Positions 7,929 through 17,723 of a stretch of DNA of 64,000 bases are shown one piece after another. Location of the stretch: positions 1 to 64,000 of the forward strand of contig CAJMPY010000002.1 of assembly GCA_905215385.1 (NCBI GenBank), read 5' to 3'. The notes beneath the pieces are model-generated. The model searched no databases. It was given only the letters and a program-made list of their open reading frames with translations, and was not told where the DNA came from. Source of the DNA: an uncultured bacterium. GTDB lineage: Bacteria; Actinomycetota; Coriobacteriia; Coriobacteriales; Coriobacteriaceae. The position numbers and the translations under genes are program-made. Position 1 is the stretch's first letter. Every line of letters begins with the position of its first letter.

Positions 7929-8280
7929 GGGCAACTCCTTTGGGTGAAATCGGAGATGTTCATAACAATTTTTTCTCATGGTAACACGGTGTCTATTGAC
8001 TCGCATATTCGCAGGTACATTGCGTAATACAGACGAGCGGTAGGATTTTGGCGGTAAACGGTTGACCAAAAGAAAAGTTAGATGTTGTTTTGACCAGACA
8101 CTTTCCTGACCTGCGGAAATGCATTGTCTCAGCTTAAGAATAGTCTGATAACAAAAAATTATTATTGAGAATGAGAACCATCTTTAATACGATATGCAAC
8201 GAAGGCACAACCTCAACCCCGCACTGCGTCACAATAGAGCGTCAGATGCGAAAACAACTACTTCGAGGATTGGTGGTCAT
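7929..8280. other. Divergent regulator/permease control region
   Basis: No gene is supported; an in-frame extension upstream of the permease ATG exists but has no ribosome binding site. The region is AT-rich. Two direct TTGACCA-type sites occur at about 8062 and 8091. A possible promoter for the permease lies at 8165-8193. Confidence 0.5.
8165..8193 (+). promoter_or_regulatory. Candidate promoter of the purine permease operon
   Basis: TTGAGA at 8165-8170 and TACGAT at 8188-8193 are separated by 17 bases, matching a sigma-A type promoter at five and four of six positions. This is a visual match only. Confidence 0.35.
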
Positions 8281-9675
8281 ATGGCCCAGGAGACGGTTAC
8301 GAACGGCACTGAAGCCCTGTTCACTCGCGAAGGCATGCCGCCCGTTAAGGAAATGATCCCGTGTGCCCTTCAGCACGTGCTGGCATCGTTTGCCGGCATC
8401 ATTACCCCGGCGGTCATCATGGCCGGCGTCTACGGCTTTAATAGCCAGCAGAGCACCGACATCATTCAGGTTGCGCTCATTCTTTCGGCAATCGACACGG
8501 CCCTTCAGGCCTTCGCTCCCTTCCGTCGCATCGGCGGCGGCCTGCCCATCGTCATGGGCGTTTCGTTCGCGTTCCTGCCGGCCCTGCAGGCCATGGGTGC
8601 CTCGGGCTTTAGCTTTGGTGCACTGCTGGGCGGCGAGATCGTCGGCGGTGCCGTCGCGGTCCTCTTTGGTCTGGCCTACAGCAAGATTAAGTGGCTGTTC
8701 CCGCCCGTCGTGACCGGTACGGTCATCTTCTCCATTGGCGTTTCGCTGTATCCCACGGCCGTCAAGTATATGGCCGGTGGTATGGGTACGCCGCTGTGGG
8801 GCACCCCGCAGGCCTGGTGCGTCGCTCTTATTACCTTCGCCGTGGTCTTTGCGCTCGCCAACTTTGGCAAGGGCACGCTCAAGCTGGGCTCCGTGTTCTT
8901 TGGCATGATCGTTGGCATGATCGTTTCGATCCCCTTTGGCATGATCGACTTCTCCAGCGTCGCCACCGCTCAGGTCTTCGCCCTTCCCAAGCTCATGCCC
9001 TACGCGCTCGAGTTTGATCCCGAGGTCTGCATTACCCTCGCCGTCGTGTTCCCCATGGTTGCCATCCAGGTTATCGGTGACGTCTCCGCCGCCTGCCTGG
9101 GCTCCATCGACCGTATGCCCACCGAGCGCGAGCTCTCCGGCGCTATCGTGTCCCAGGGCCTCACTTCTATGGTCGGCGGCCTGCTGGGCGGTCTTCCCAC
9201 CAGCGCCCTTGGCCAGAACGTGGGCATCATCTGCTCCAACAAGGTCGTCAACAAGTGGGTCTTTGTGATCATTGCGGCCGTCTTTGCCATCGCCGGTCTG
9301 TTCCCGCAGCTCTCTGCCGTCCTTTCCGCTATCCCGCAGCCCGTCATCGGCGGCGCGACCGTCGGCGTCTTTGGCACCATCACCATGAACGGCGTGCGCA
9401 TGTTCACCCGCGAGGGCCTCACGCAGCGCACTACCACCATCGTCGGTACCTCTGTTGTCTTTGGCCTGGGTATCTGGATGGCCAGCGGTTGCCTTGCCGG
9501 CGAGGGTATGCCCGCCTGGGTGTCCACCGTCATCGGCTCCAATGCCGTAACCCCCACCGCCATCATGGCCATTGTCCTTAACCTGATCCTTCCACAGACG
9601 CCGGTCGTGGCTCAGCACATCGATGCTGCCAAGGACGCTGCCGTGGATCTGGTCTTGCCCGAGAGCAAGAAGTAA
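8281..9675 (+). CDS. NCS2-family xanthine/uric acid permease
   Basis: A 464-residue, highly hydrophobic protein of the nucleobase-cation symporter-2 family. It shows the conserved QH pair at 31-32, FRRIGGGLPIVMG at 81-93, and the NCS2 signature around GQNVG at 311-315, whose Gln-Asn contribute to purine recognition. The ATG at 8281 gives the family-typical N-terminus; the possible site GAGGATTGGTGG lies just upstream. It heads the cluster encoding SsnA, YgfK and XdhD, so xanthine or urate is the likely substrate, transported with a proton or sodium ion. Uracil specificity is not excluded by sequence. Confidence 0.88.
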   Translation: MAQETVTNGTEALFTREGMPPVKEMIPCALQHVLASFAGIITPAVIMAGVYGFNSQQSTDIIQVALILSAIDTALQAFAPFRRIGGGLPIVMGVSFAFLPALQAMGASGFSFGALLGGEIVGGAVAVLFGLAYSKIKWLFPPVVTGTVIFSIGVSLYPTAVKYMAGGMGTPLWGTPQAWCVALITFAVVFALANFGKGTLKLGSVFFGMIVGMIVSIPFGMIDFSSVATAQVFALPKLMPYALEFDPEVCITLAVVFPMVAIQVIGDVSAACLGSIDRMPTERELSGAIVSQGLTSMVGGLLGGLPTSALGQNVGIICSNKVVNKWVFVIIAAVFAIAGLFPQLSAVLSAIPQPVIGGATVGVFGTITMNGVRMFTREGLTQRTTTIVGTSVVFGLGIWMASGCLAGEGMPAWVSTVIGSNAVTPTAIMAIVLNLILPQTPVVAQHIDAAKDAAVDLVLPESKK

Positions 9676-9692
9676 CCAATTCGGTGCTATTC

Positions 9693-9771
9693 GTCGGCGG
9701 GCGCATCGCCTCGTCCGCCGACGTCATGCGGCGCCAAGCCGCACTTCAAAGGGTTTGTCCCTTTGGTGAAG
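9693..9771 (+). promoter_or_regulatory. Three tandem hairpins in the permease-ssnA gap
   Basis: GTCGGCGGGCG/CGTCCGCCGAC (9693-9722), TGCGGC/GCCGCA (9727-9743) and AAAGGG/CCCTTT with flanking CTTC/GAAG (9744-9771) follow one another in the 195-base gap before ssnA. None has a T run, so they may stabilise or process the mRNA rather than end it. I recognise no known riboswitch. Confidence 0.5.
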
Positions 9772-9870
9772 CGTTGACGGGAGAGGGCCCGTTTCCGGTG
9801 TAGGCCGGCGCTTCGCACTCCGCCATGTCAGAGGTGTCAAACCCCGCCCCTGATGTTGAAGGGAGCATCC

Positions 9871-11226
9871 ATGCTTCTGGTCGCTAACGGTTCTGTCTTT
9901 ACCCGCAATGCTCAGACCCCGTTCATTCCAAACGGTGCGGTCGCCATTGACGGAGATACGATCGTCGAAGTGGGCCCCGAGTGCGAGCTCAAGGCCAAGT
10001 ACCCGGATGCCGAGTACGTCGACGCCCAGGGCAACCTCATCATGCCCGGACTCATCAACTGCCACACCCACATCTACTCGGGTTTGGCCCGCGGCCTTGC
10101 CATTAAGGGCTGTAACCCTACCAACTTCCTGGAGAATCTTGAGCAGCAGTGGTGGAAGATCGATGACAACCTGACGCTCGACGGCACCAAGGCCAGCGCC
10201 TATGCCACGATTCTTGACTCCATCCGCGATGGCGTCACCACGATCTTCGATCACCATGCGAGCTTCTGCGAGATTCCGGGCAGCCTCTTTACCATTAAGG
10301 ACGCCGCGCAGGAGCTGGGCATGCGTTCGTGCCTGTGCTACGAGGTCTCCGATCGACGCGGCCAGGAAAAATGTGACCAGGCCATTGCCGAGAACGCCGA
10401 GTTTGCCCAGTGGGCCGCCAAGGAGCGTCGCGATAACGACAACCACATGATCGCCGCCATGTTTGGCGGTCACGCCACCTTTACGCTGTCGGACGAGACC
10501 ATGGATAAGATGGCCGAGGCCAACAACGGCCTGACCGGCTTCCATATCCATGTGTGCGAGGGCATGAATGACGTGTGGGACTCCCGTCTCAACCGCGGTG
10601 GCATCAGCCCCGTCGAGCGCCTGCTGCAGCACAACCTGCTGGGTCCCGACACCATGCTCGGCCACTGCATCCACGTGACGCCTGCCGAGATGGATATCGT
10701 CAAGGAGTCCGGCACCTGGCTCGTCAACAACCCCGAATCCAATATGGGCAACGCCGTGGGCTGTGCCCCCGTGCTCGAGTTCTTCCGCCGCGGCATCCCC
10801 GTGTGCATGGGCACCGACGCCTACACCCACGATATGCTCGAGAGCCTCAAGGTCTTCCTGATCATTCAGCGCCACAACGCCGCCATGCCCAACGTGGGCT
10901 GGTGTGAGGCCATGACGATGCTGTTCGAGAACAACGCCAAGATGGCGAGCAAGTACTTCGATCGCAAGCTCGGTGTGCTCGAGGCCGGCGCTGCCGCCGA
11001 CGTTATCGTTATGGACTACAAGCCCTTTACGCCGCTGAGCGAGGAGAACATCGACGGCCACATGCTCTTTGGCATGATGGGCAAAAACTGCCGCACCACC
11101 ATTATCAACGGCCGCGTCCTGTACAAGGATCGCGAGTTCGTTGGCATTGATGAGGACAAGATCAACGCGTGGACCATGGCCGAGTCCAAGAAGCTCTGGA
11201 GCACGCTCAACGATCGCACCTACTAA
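9871..11226 (+). CDS. ssnA: SsnA-type aminohydrolase
   Basis: A 451-residue metal-dependent amidohydrolase of the SsnA family. It has the metal-binding HTH at residues 65-67 in LINCHTHIYSG, further ligands in FHIHVCEG and GHCIHVT, and the C-terminal Asp in GTDAY. The ATG has GAAGGGAG 5 bases upstream. SsnA genes accompany ygfK and xdhD in anaerobic purine degraders and are thought to open or deaminate a purine-derived ring; the exact step is not read from sequence. Its place between permease and ygfK matches that set. Confidence 0.92.
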   Translation: MLLVANGSVFTRNAQTPFIPNGAVAIDGDTIVEVGPECELKAKYPDAEYVDAQGNLIMPGLINCHTHIYSGLARGLAIKGCNPTNFLENLEQQWWKIDDNLTLDGTKASAYATILDSIRDGVTTIFDHHASFCEIPGSLFTIKDAAQELGMRSCLCYEVSDRRGQEKCDQAIAENAEFAQWAAKERRDNDNHMIAAMFGGHATFTLSDETMDKMAEANNGLTGFHIHVCEGMNDVWDSRLNRGGISPVERLLQHNLLGPDTMLGHCIHVTPAEMDIVKESGTWLVNNPESNMGNAVGCAPVLEFFRRGIPVCMGTDAYTHDMLESLKVFLIIQRHNAAMPNVGWCEAMTMLFENNAKMASKYFDRKLGVLEAGAAADVIVMDYKPFTPLSEENIDGHMLFGMMGKNCRTTIINGRVLYKDREFVGIDEDKINAWTMAESKKLWSTLNDRTY

Positions 11227-11374
11227 TTACAAGTAGATTCACGCGCGTCGGATGTTTCGCCGCCTCCGGCGCGCGCATAGGCGGCCTCCGCGGGGTCGCC
11301 GGCGCTGTGCTAGCGCTACACCGTATTTGCGCCCGCCGCGCGGTCTCGCCGGGCGTTACAGAGAGGAGCTCATT

Positions 11375-14374
11375 ATGAGCGACATCATGAGGCCGATCCC
11401 GTTTTCGCAGCTGATGAACTGGATCATCGAGGAGCACAAGACCCAGGACGCCATCTTTGGCGTGCGTAAGATGGTCACGACTAACCAGGAGGGCGCGCTT
11501 CCCATTTTTGACGAGCGCATCGAGACTCCTTTTGGCCCGGCGGCCGGTCCCAACACGCAGCTTGCCCAGAACATCGTGGCCTCCTATGTGGCCGGTTCCC
11601 GCTTCTTTGAGCTCAAGACCGTTCAGGTTATGGACGGCGAAGAGCTCTCCAAGTGTGTGAACAAGCCCTGCATCGTGGCTCAGGACGAGTGCTACAACTG
11701 CGAATGGTCGACCGAGCTCGAGGTTCCGCAGGCCTTTGCCGAATACGTGAAGGCATGGTTCGCCTGCCATCTGATCGCTCGCGAGTACGGCCTGGGAAGC
11801 CCGGACGGCTTTGTCTTCAACATGTCCGTGGGCTATGACCTGGAGGGTATCAAGAGCCCCAAGGTCGACGCCTACATCGAGGGCATGAAGGACGCCAGCG
11901 GCTCCGAGGTTTGGAACGAGTGCCGCACGTGGGCGCTCGCTAACCTGGACAAGTTTGAGCATGTCGATGCCGCGTTTATCGAGTCCATCCCGGCGCGCGT
12001 CTCCAACTCCATCACCGAGTCCACCCTGCATGGCTGCCCGCCGGCGGAGATCGAGCGCATCGCGACCTATTTGATCACCGAGAAGGGCCTCAACACCTAC
12101 ATCAAGTGCAACCCCACGCTGCTGGGCTATGAGTTTGCCCGTCAGCGTCTGAACGAGCTGGGCTTTGACTACATCGTCTTCGACGATACGCACTTCCGCG
12201 AGGACCTGCAGTGGGCCGACGCCGTGCCCATGTTCGAGCGCCTGATTGCCCTGTGCGCCGAGCGCGGCCTGGAGTTTGGCGTCAAGCTGACCAACACGTT
12301 CCCCGTCGACGTGACGAGGAACGAGCTGCCCTCCACCGAGATGTACATGTCGGGCCGTTCGCTGTTCTCGCTGACCATCGAGGCCGCCCGTCGCATTACC
12401 GAGCAGTTCGATGGCAAGCTGCGCATCAGCTACTCCGGCGGTGCCACGGTCTACAACATCCGCGCCCTGTACGATGCCGGCATTTGGCCCGTCACCCTGG
12501 CGACCGACGTGCTCAAGCCCGGTGGCTACGAGCGCTTTAGCCAGATGGCCGGCGAGTTTACCGATCTGGACGGCAAGCCGTTCGCGGGCGTCTCTCTCGA
12601 GGCCGTGACTGCGATTCAGACCGACTCGCTCACCAACCCGCTCTACAAGAAGCCGCTGCGCCCGCTGCCCGACCGCAAGGTTGCCGGCAAGAGCCCGCTT
12701 TCCGACTGCTTTACCACGCCGTGCCGCACGAGCTGCCCCATCCAGCAGGATATTCCCGCCTATCTGGCGGCTGTTGACGAGGGCCGCTACGAGGACGCGT
12801 TCAACATTATCATCGAGCGCAACGCCCTGCCGTTCATTACCGGTACCATCTGCCCGCATCCCTGCGGGCGCGCCTGCGAGCGTGCGTTCTACGAGCCCGA
12901 GGGCGCCCAGATTCGCGCCAGCAAGCTCAAGGCCGCCCGCGAGGCCATGACGGCCGTGCTGCCCAAGCTGCGCGCCCAAGCCATTGCCAACGACGGTGAG
13001 CGCAACGTTGCCGTTATCGGCGGCGGTCCGGCCGGCCTGGCGACGGCGTTCTTCCTGACGCGCGCCGGCGTGCCCGTCACCATCTTCGAGGCCCGCGATT
13101 CGCTCGGCGGCGTGGTCCGTCACGTGATTCCCGAGTTCCGTATCGCAAGCGACGATATCTCCCACGATGCCGAGCTCTGCCTGGCCTTTGGCGCTAAGGT
13201 GCAGCTCAACGCCCGCGTGGAGTCCATCGATGAGCTCAAGGCCCAGGGCTTTACCGACGTGGTCGTGGCCACCGGTGCCTGGATGCCCGGCTCTGCAGGG
13301 CTGGGCGAGGGCGCCGAGCTCGATGTGCTGGAGTTCCTCGAGGCCGCCAAGAAGGGCGAGAAGCTCGAGCTGGGCGAGGATGTCGTGGTCATCGGCGCTG
13401 GCAACACCGCCATGGACGCGGCCCGCGTTGCCAAGCGCCTGGCTGGCGTGAAGAACGTGCGCCTGGTCTACCGCCGCACCAAGAAGCAGATGCCCGCCGA
13501 CGAGGAAGAGCTCGATCTTGCTCTTGCCGACGGCGTTGAGTTCTGCGAGCTGCTGGCGCCCAAGGCACTCAACGGCGCCGTGCTGACCTGTGACGTTATG
13601 GAGCTTGGCGAGCCGGATGCAAGCGGCCGTCGCAGCCCCGTCGCCACGGGCGAGACCGTCGAGCTTCCCGCCACCACAGTGATCTGCGCCGTGGGCGAGG
13701 GCATCGATGCCAGCCTGTACGATGCCGCGGGCGTCGAGCACGACCGTCGCGGCCGCCTTGCCGCCACCTCCACCGGCGTCGAGGGCGTCTGGGCTGCGGG
13801 CGACTGCCGCCGCGGTCCGGCCACCGTGGTCGAGGCTATCGCCGACGCCGCCGAGGTTGCCCGTGCCATCGCCGGCGTGGACTTTAACAAGTACGCCGAC
13901 TGCAACGAGCGGGCTGGCCGCGAGGACACCTGCTACGAGCGCAAGGGGTCGCTGTGCCGCGACAAGCGCAACTGCACCAAGACTCGCTGCCTGGGCTGCG
14001 GCTCGGTGTGCGAGGTCTGCTGCGACGTGTGCCCCAACCGCGCCAACGTGGCAATTAAGGTGCCGGGCCTGGCCAAGCATCAGGTCGTCCATGTCGACGG
14101 CATGTGCAACGAGTGCGGCAACTGCGCCGTGTTCTGCCCCTACCAGGAGGGTCGTCCCTACAAGGACAAGCTCACCCTGTTCTGGAGCGAGCAGGACATG
14201 GAGAACTCCGAGAACGAGGGCTTCCTGGCCGTGGACGAGGATCACTTTAAGGTCCGCGTTGCCGGCACGGTCCGTACCGTCTCGGTCGATGCCGTCAACA
14301 CCGGTCTTCCCGAGGCCGTCCGCCTGACCATCAGGGCTGTGCGCGACAACTATTCGTACCTTCTTAAGAAATAG
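11375..14374 (+). CDS. ygfK: YgfK-type FAD/Fe-S oxidoreductase (putative selenate reductase family)
   Basis: A 999-residue multidomain protein. Residues 1 to about 430 resemble a dihydroorotate/dihydropyrimidine dehydrogenase-like barrel. Residues 445-840 are a GltD-type module with cysteines in CRTSCP and CPHPCGRAC, FAD motif GGGPAG at 549-554 and NAD(P)H motif GAGNTAMDAAR at 674-684. The C-terminus holds CLGCGSVCEVCC at 872-883 and CNECGNCAVFCP at 911-922, two Fe-S sites. The ATG is chosen for its GAGAGGAG site. It probably carries a redox step of purine catabolism, with the polyferredoxin 11 bases downstream as electron partner. The historical selenate-reductase name is not supported as its function here. 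Confidence 0.93.
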   Translation: MSDIMRPIPFSQLMNWIIEEHKTQDAIFGVRKMVTTNQEGALPIFDERIETPFGPAAGPNTQLAQNIVASYVAGSRFFELKTVQVMDGEELSKCVNKPCIVAQDECYNCEWSTELEVPQAFAEYVKAWFACHLIAREYGLGSPDGFVFNMSVGYDLEGIKSPKVDAYIEGMKDASGSEVWNECRTWALANLDKFEHVDAAFIESIPARVSNSITESTLHGCPPAEIERIATYLITEKGLNTYIKCNPTLLGYEFARQRLNELGFDYIVFDDTHFREDLQWADAVPMFERLIALCAERGLEFGVKLTNTFPVDVTRNELPSTEMYMSGRSLFSLTIEAARRITEQFDGKLRISYSGGATVYNIRALYDAGIWPVTLATDVLKPGGYERFSQMAGEFTDLDGKPFAGVSLEAVTAIQTDSLTNPLYKKPLRPLPDRKVAGKSPLSDCFTTPCRTSCPIQQDIPAYLAAVDEGRYEDAFNIIIERNALPFITGTICPHPCGRACERAFYEPEGAQIRASKLKAAREAMTAVLPKLRAQAIANDGERNVAVIGGGPAGLATAFFLTRAGVPVTIFEARDSLGGVVRHVIPEFRIASDDISHDAELCLAFGAKVQLNARVESIDELKAQGFTDVVVATGAWMPGSAGLGEGAELDVLEFLEAAKKGEKLELGEDVVVIGAGNTAMDAARVAKRLAGVKNVRLVYRRTKKQMPADEEELDLALADGVEFCELLAPKALNGAVLTCDVMELGEPDASGRRSPVATGETVELPATTVICAVGEGIDASLYDAAGVEHDRRGRLAATSTGVEGVWAAGDCRRGPATVVEAIADAAEVARAIAGVDFNKYADCNERAGREDTCYERKGSLCRDKRNCTKTRCLGCGSVCEVCCDVCPNRANVAIKVPGLAKHQVVHVDGMCNECGNCAVFCPYQEGRPYKDKLTLFWSEQDMENSENEGFLAVDEDHFKVRVAGTVRTVSVDAVNTGLPEAVRLTIRAVRDNYSYLLKK

Positions 14375-14385
14375 GCGAGTCTCTT

Positions 14386-14865
14386 ATGGCCAAATCCATT
14401 CAACATAACGTGGCCTACGTTGCCTGCGGAAGCGGCTGTGCTTCCGCAGGCGGCGACGCCCGCTGCAGCGAAGGCTGCATTGGCTGTGGCGCCTGCGTCA
14501 CGGCCTGCCCCCACGGCGCTATTGCGCTGGCCGATGGCATCGCCCGCGTGGATCGCTCAAAGTGCACGGGCTGCGGCCTGTGCGGCATGGCGTGCCCGCA
14601 GCGCGTGATCGCCTTCGTTCCCGGCTACCAGAACATTCTGGTGCGCTGCAACAACACCGATAAGGGCGCCATTGCGCGCAAGATCTGCGGCACGAGCTGC
14701 ATCGGTTGCGGCATGTGCGCCAAAAAGTGCCCTGCCGGCGCTATCCGCATCGAGGACAACTGCGCCCATATCGATGGCGCGGATTGCCTGTCGTGCGGCA
14801 TGTGCGCTGTCGTCTGCCCGCATGGCGCCATCCACGACCGCACCGGCATCGCCGCCGGCGTGTAG
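14386..14865 (+). CDS. Polyferredoxin with four [4Fe-4S] motifs
   Basis: A 159-residue protein with four CxxCxxCxxxCP motifs, at residues 31-41, 60-70, 105-115 and 134-144, so it could hold four [4Fe-4S] clusters. It has no signal peptide or membrane segment and is therefore cytoplasmic. It lies 11 bases after ygfK and 12 bases before xdhD in one transcript. In E. coli the neighbouring electron carrier of XdhD is the FAD subunit YgfM, which I do not see in this window. A wire between XdhD and YgfK is therefore a plausible role. Confidence 0.88.
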   Translation: MAKSIQHNVAYVACGSGCASAGGDARCSEGCIGCGACVTACPHGAIALADGIARVDRSKCTGCGLCGMACPQRVIAFVPGYQNILVRCNNTDKGAIARKICGTSCIGCGMCAKKCPAGAIRIEDNCAHIDGADCLSCGMCAVVCPHGAIHDRTGIAAGV

Positions 14866-14877
14866 AAGGGAATCACC

Positions 14878-17655
14878 ATGGCACAGGAATTCACTTTTAC
14901 CGTCAACGGCGTCGAGCGCACAACGACCCAAAATAAACCGCTGCTGCGCTACCTGCGCGACGACCTGCACATCCACTCCGCCAAGGACGGCTGCTCCGAG
15001 GGTGCCTGTGGCACCTGCACCATCCACGTGGACGGTGCGGCCGTCAAGGCGTGCGTGCTGACCACCGCCCTTGCCGCCGGCCGCAACATCGTGACCGTCG
15101 AGGGCCTGCCCGAGGACGTGCGCGAGGCCTTTGTGTACGCCTTTGGCGCCGTGGGCGCCGTGCAGTGCGGTTTTTGCATCCCCGGCATGGTCATGGCAGG
15201 TGCAGCGCTCATCGCCGAGGACCCCGAGCCCACCGAGGAGCAGATCAAGTACGCCATTCGCGGCAATGTCTGCCGTTGCACCGGCTACAAGAAGATCATC
15301 GAGGGCATCGCACTCGCCGCTGCGGTGCTCCGCGGCGAAAAGCAGATCGACGAGGACTTGGAGCGCGGCGATGACTACGGCGTGGGCAAGCACGCCTTCC
15401 GTATCGACGTGCGCAAGAAGGTGCTCGGCGAGGGCAAGTATCCCGACGACATCGACGAGCTCGATCAGCCGGGCCTGACCTATGCCAGCGCCGTGCGCTC
15501 CAAGTATCCGCGCGCCCGTGTGCTCTCCATCGATACCTCCAAAGCCGAGGCCCTGCCCGGCGTGGTGGGCATCCTGCGCGCCGAGGACGTGCCGGTTAAC
15601 CAGGTCGGCCACCTTATCCAGGACTGGGACGTCATGATTGCGGCGGGCGATATCACCCGCTGCGTGGGTGACGCCATTGTGCTGGTGGTCGCCGAGGACG
15701 AGGCGACGCTCGAGAAGGCCAAGAAGCTCGTAAAGATTGATTATGAGCCGCTGGAGCCCGTGCGTAACATTGTCGAGGCCAGGGCTGCCGACGCCCCGCG
15801 CCTGCACGACAGCTTCTTTGCCTTTGGCAACACGGTGGAGCTCAAGGACAACGTGTGCCAGAGCCGCCATGTGACGCGCGGCGACGCCGCCAAGGCGCTG
15901 GCGGAGAGCGCGTTCACCGTGACGCAGCGCTTTACCACGCCCTTTACCGAGCATGCCTTCTTGGAGCCCGAGTGCGCCGTCGCCTTCCCGTACAAGAACG
16001 GCGTCAAGGTGCAGTCGACCGACCAGGGCGCCTACGATACGCGCAAAGAGTGCGCCCACATGTTTGGCTGGGATAACGAGCCCGAGCGCGTGGTCGTCGA
16101 GACCATGCTCGTAGGCGGCGGCTTTGGCGGCAAGGAGGACGTGTCCATCCAGCACCTGGCCGCGCTCGCCGCCTATAAGTTCCAGCGTCCTGTGAAGTGT
16201 AAGCTCACGCGTGCCGAGTCGCTCGCGTTCCATCCCAAGCGCCACGCCATGGACGGCACCTTTACGTTGGGTTGCGACGCCGAGGGCAACTTTACCGGTC
16301 TGGATTGCGAGATCAATTTTGACACCGGCGCCTACGCGTCGCTGTGCGGCCCGGTGCTCGAGCGCGCCTGCACGCATGCCGTCGGCCCCTACAAGTACCA
16401 GAACACCGACATTCGCGGCTTTGGCTACTACACCAACAACCCGCCCGCCGGTGCGTACCGCGGCTTTGGCGTTTGCCAGTCCGAGTTTGCGCTCGAGAGC
16501 CTGATCGACTTGCTGGCAGAGAAGGTCGGCCTGGATCCGTGGGAGATCCGCTACCGTAACGCCATCGAGCCGGGCGAGGTTTTGCCCAACGGCCAGATTG
16601 CCGATTGCTCCACGGCGCTGAAGGAGACGCTGCTCGAGGTCAAGGATGCCTACTACGCGCATCCCGGACACGCCGGTATCGCCTGCGCCATGAAGAACGC
16701 CGGCGTGGGCGTGGGCCTGCCCGATGCCGGTCGCTGCAAGATTCGCGTCGAGAACGGCGTGGCCGTGGTCTATGCTGCCACGTCCGACATCGGCCAGGGC
16801 TGCAACACCGTCTTTTTGCAAGACGTTGCCGAGGCATGCGGCCTGCCGCTTCGCTGCATCGCTAACGGCGAGTGCTCCACCGAGAACGCTCCCGACTCCG
16901 GCACCACGTCTGGCTCGCGTCAGACGGTCGTGACCGGCGAGGCCGTGCGCGGTGCCGCCTTCCTGCTGCGCGATGCCATGGTTGGCATCGAGGCCGGCAA
17001 GCCCGCACCCGATACTCCCGTGAGCGCGCATGGCGACGGCGTCAAGATCGAGTACGACGACGGTCGCGCCTATCAGCTGCACGCGCAGGAGCTCGTCGCC
17101 GGCCAGGGCATGCATCCTCAGGATCCCGCGGCCGCCATCAAGGCGCTCGAGGGATGCGAGTTTGGCTACGTGTACCTGGAGCCGACCGATAAACTGGGCG
17201 CCGACGTCCCCAACCCCAAGAGCCATATCTGCTACGGCTTTGCCACGCATGTGGTCATTCTGGATGATGACGGTCGCGTGAGCGAGATCTATGCTGCGCA
17301 CGATTCCGGCAAGGTGGTCAACCCCATCTCCATCCAGGGTCAGATCGAAGGCGGCGTGCTCATGGGTATGGGCTATGCGCTTACCGAGGATTGGCCGCTC
17401 AAGGACTGCGTACCCCAGGCAAGGTACGGCACGCTCGGGCTGTTCCGTGCGCCCGAGATTCCGGATATCCACGCCATCTACGTGGAGAAGGACGAGCTGT
17501 TGCCCGTGGCATACGGCGGCAAGGGCATCGGTGAGATCGCCACGATCCCCACGGCGCCCGCCGTGCAGAATGCCTACCGCGCGTTTGACGGCAAACTGCG
17601 TCCGGATTTGCCCATGGTGGATACGCCGTACAGCCGCGCCCGTCACCGCGGGTAG
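14878..17655 (+). CDS. xdhD: Selenium-dependent xanthine dehydrogenase, fused 2Fe-2S and Mo domains
   Basis: A 925-residue protein. The N-terminal domain carries the two 2Fe-2S clusters (Cys39, 44, 47, 59 and Cys97, 100, 132, 134). From about residue 165 it is a molybdenum hydroxylase, with VGGGFGGKE near 412-420, GAYRGFG near 526 and the catalytic glutamate Glu886 in YGGKGIGE. The FAD domain of classical xanthine dehydrogenase is absent, as in E. coli XdhD. Substrate is probably hypoxanthine, xanthine or another purine, with a Mo=Se centre. The presence of yqeB, yqeC and xdhC nearby supports the selenium-dependent form. Confidence 0.93.
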   Translation: MAQEFTFTVNGVERTTTQNKPLLRYLRDDLHIHSAKDGCSEGACGTCTIHVDGAAVKACVLTTALAAGRNIVTVEGLPEDVREAFVYAFGAVGAVQCGFCIPGMVMAGAALIAEDPEPTEEQIKYAIRGNVCRCTGYKKIIEGIALAAAVLRGEKQIDEDLERGDDYGVGKHAFRIDVRKKVLGEGKYPDDIDELDQPGLTYASAVRSKYPRARVLSIDTSKAEALPGVVGILRAEDVPVNQVGHLIQDWDVMIAAGDITRCVGDAIVLVVAEDEATLEKAKKLVKIDYEPLEPVRNIVEARAADAPRLHDSFFAFGNTVELKDNVCQSRHVTRGDAAKALAESAFTVTQRFTTPFTEHAFLEPECAVAFPYKNGVKVQSTDQGAYDTRKECAHMFGWDNEPERVVVETMLVGGGFGGKEDVSIQHLAALAAYKFQRPVKCKLTRAESLAFHPKRHAMDGTFTLGCDAEGNFTGLDCEINFDTGAYASLCGPVLERACTHAVGPYKYQNTDIRGFGYYTNNPPAGAYRGFGVCQSEFALESLIDLLAEKVGLDPWEIRYRNAIEPGEVLPNGQIADCSTALKETLLEVKDAYYAHPGHAGIACAMKNAGVGVGLPDAGRCKIRVENGVAVVYAATSDIGQGCNTVFLQDVAEACGLPLRCIANGECSTENAPDSGTTSGSRQTVVTGEAVRGAAFLLRDAMVGIEAGKPAPDTPVSAHGDGVKIEYDDGRAYQLHAQELVAGQGMHPQDPAAAIKALEGCEFGYVYLEPTDKLGADVPNPKSHICYGFATHVVILDDDGRVSEIYAAHDSGKVVNPISIQGQIEGGVLMGMGYALTEDWPLKDCVPQARYGTLGLFRAPEIPDIHAIYVEKDELLPVAYGGKGIGEIATIPTAPAVQNAYRAFDGKLRPDLPMVDTPYSRARHRG

Positions 17656-17723
17656 GGTAAGGCGCGGACGGCCATTACTGACGAGTTGTTCGCGCTCAGC
17701 ATCAACTGCATATGCTGCATCTT

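Noticed and set aside
8130..8195. Fur-type box near ATTGAGAATGAGAACC
   Set aside because: Only a half site resembles the consensus, and iron control of a purine permease is not expected; a promoter -35 explains the same bases better.
11207..14245. 1012-codon open frame antisense to ygfK, and similar ones antisense to xdhD (14557-17646) and 28636-32238
   Set aside because: They mirror GC-rich, strongly biased genes whose motifs are certain. Their own translations are His/Gly/Val-rich with no recognisable domain and no ribosome binding site.
14878..17655. Selenocysteine (UGA) codon in XdhD
   Set aside because: The frame contains no internal UGA. This enzyme class uses labile selenium on molybdenum, consistent with yqeB and yqeC, not selenocysteine.
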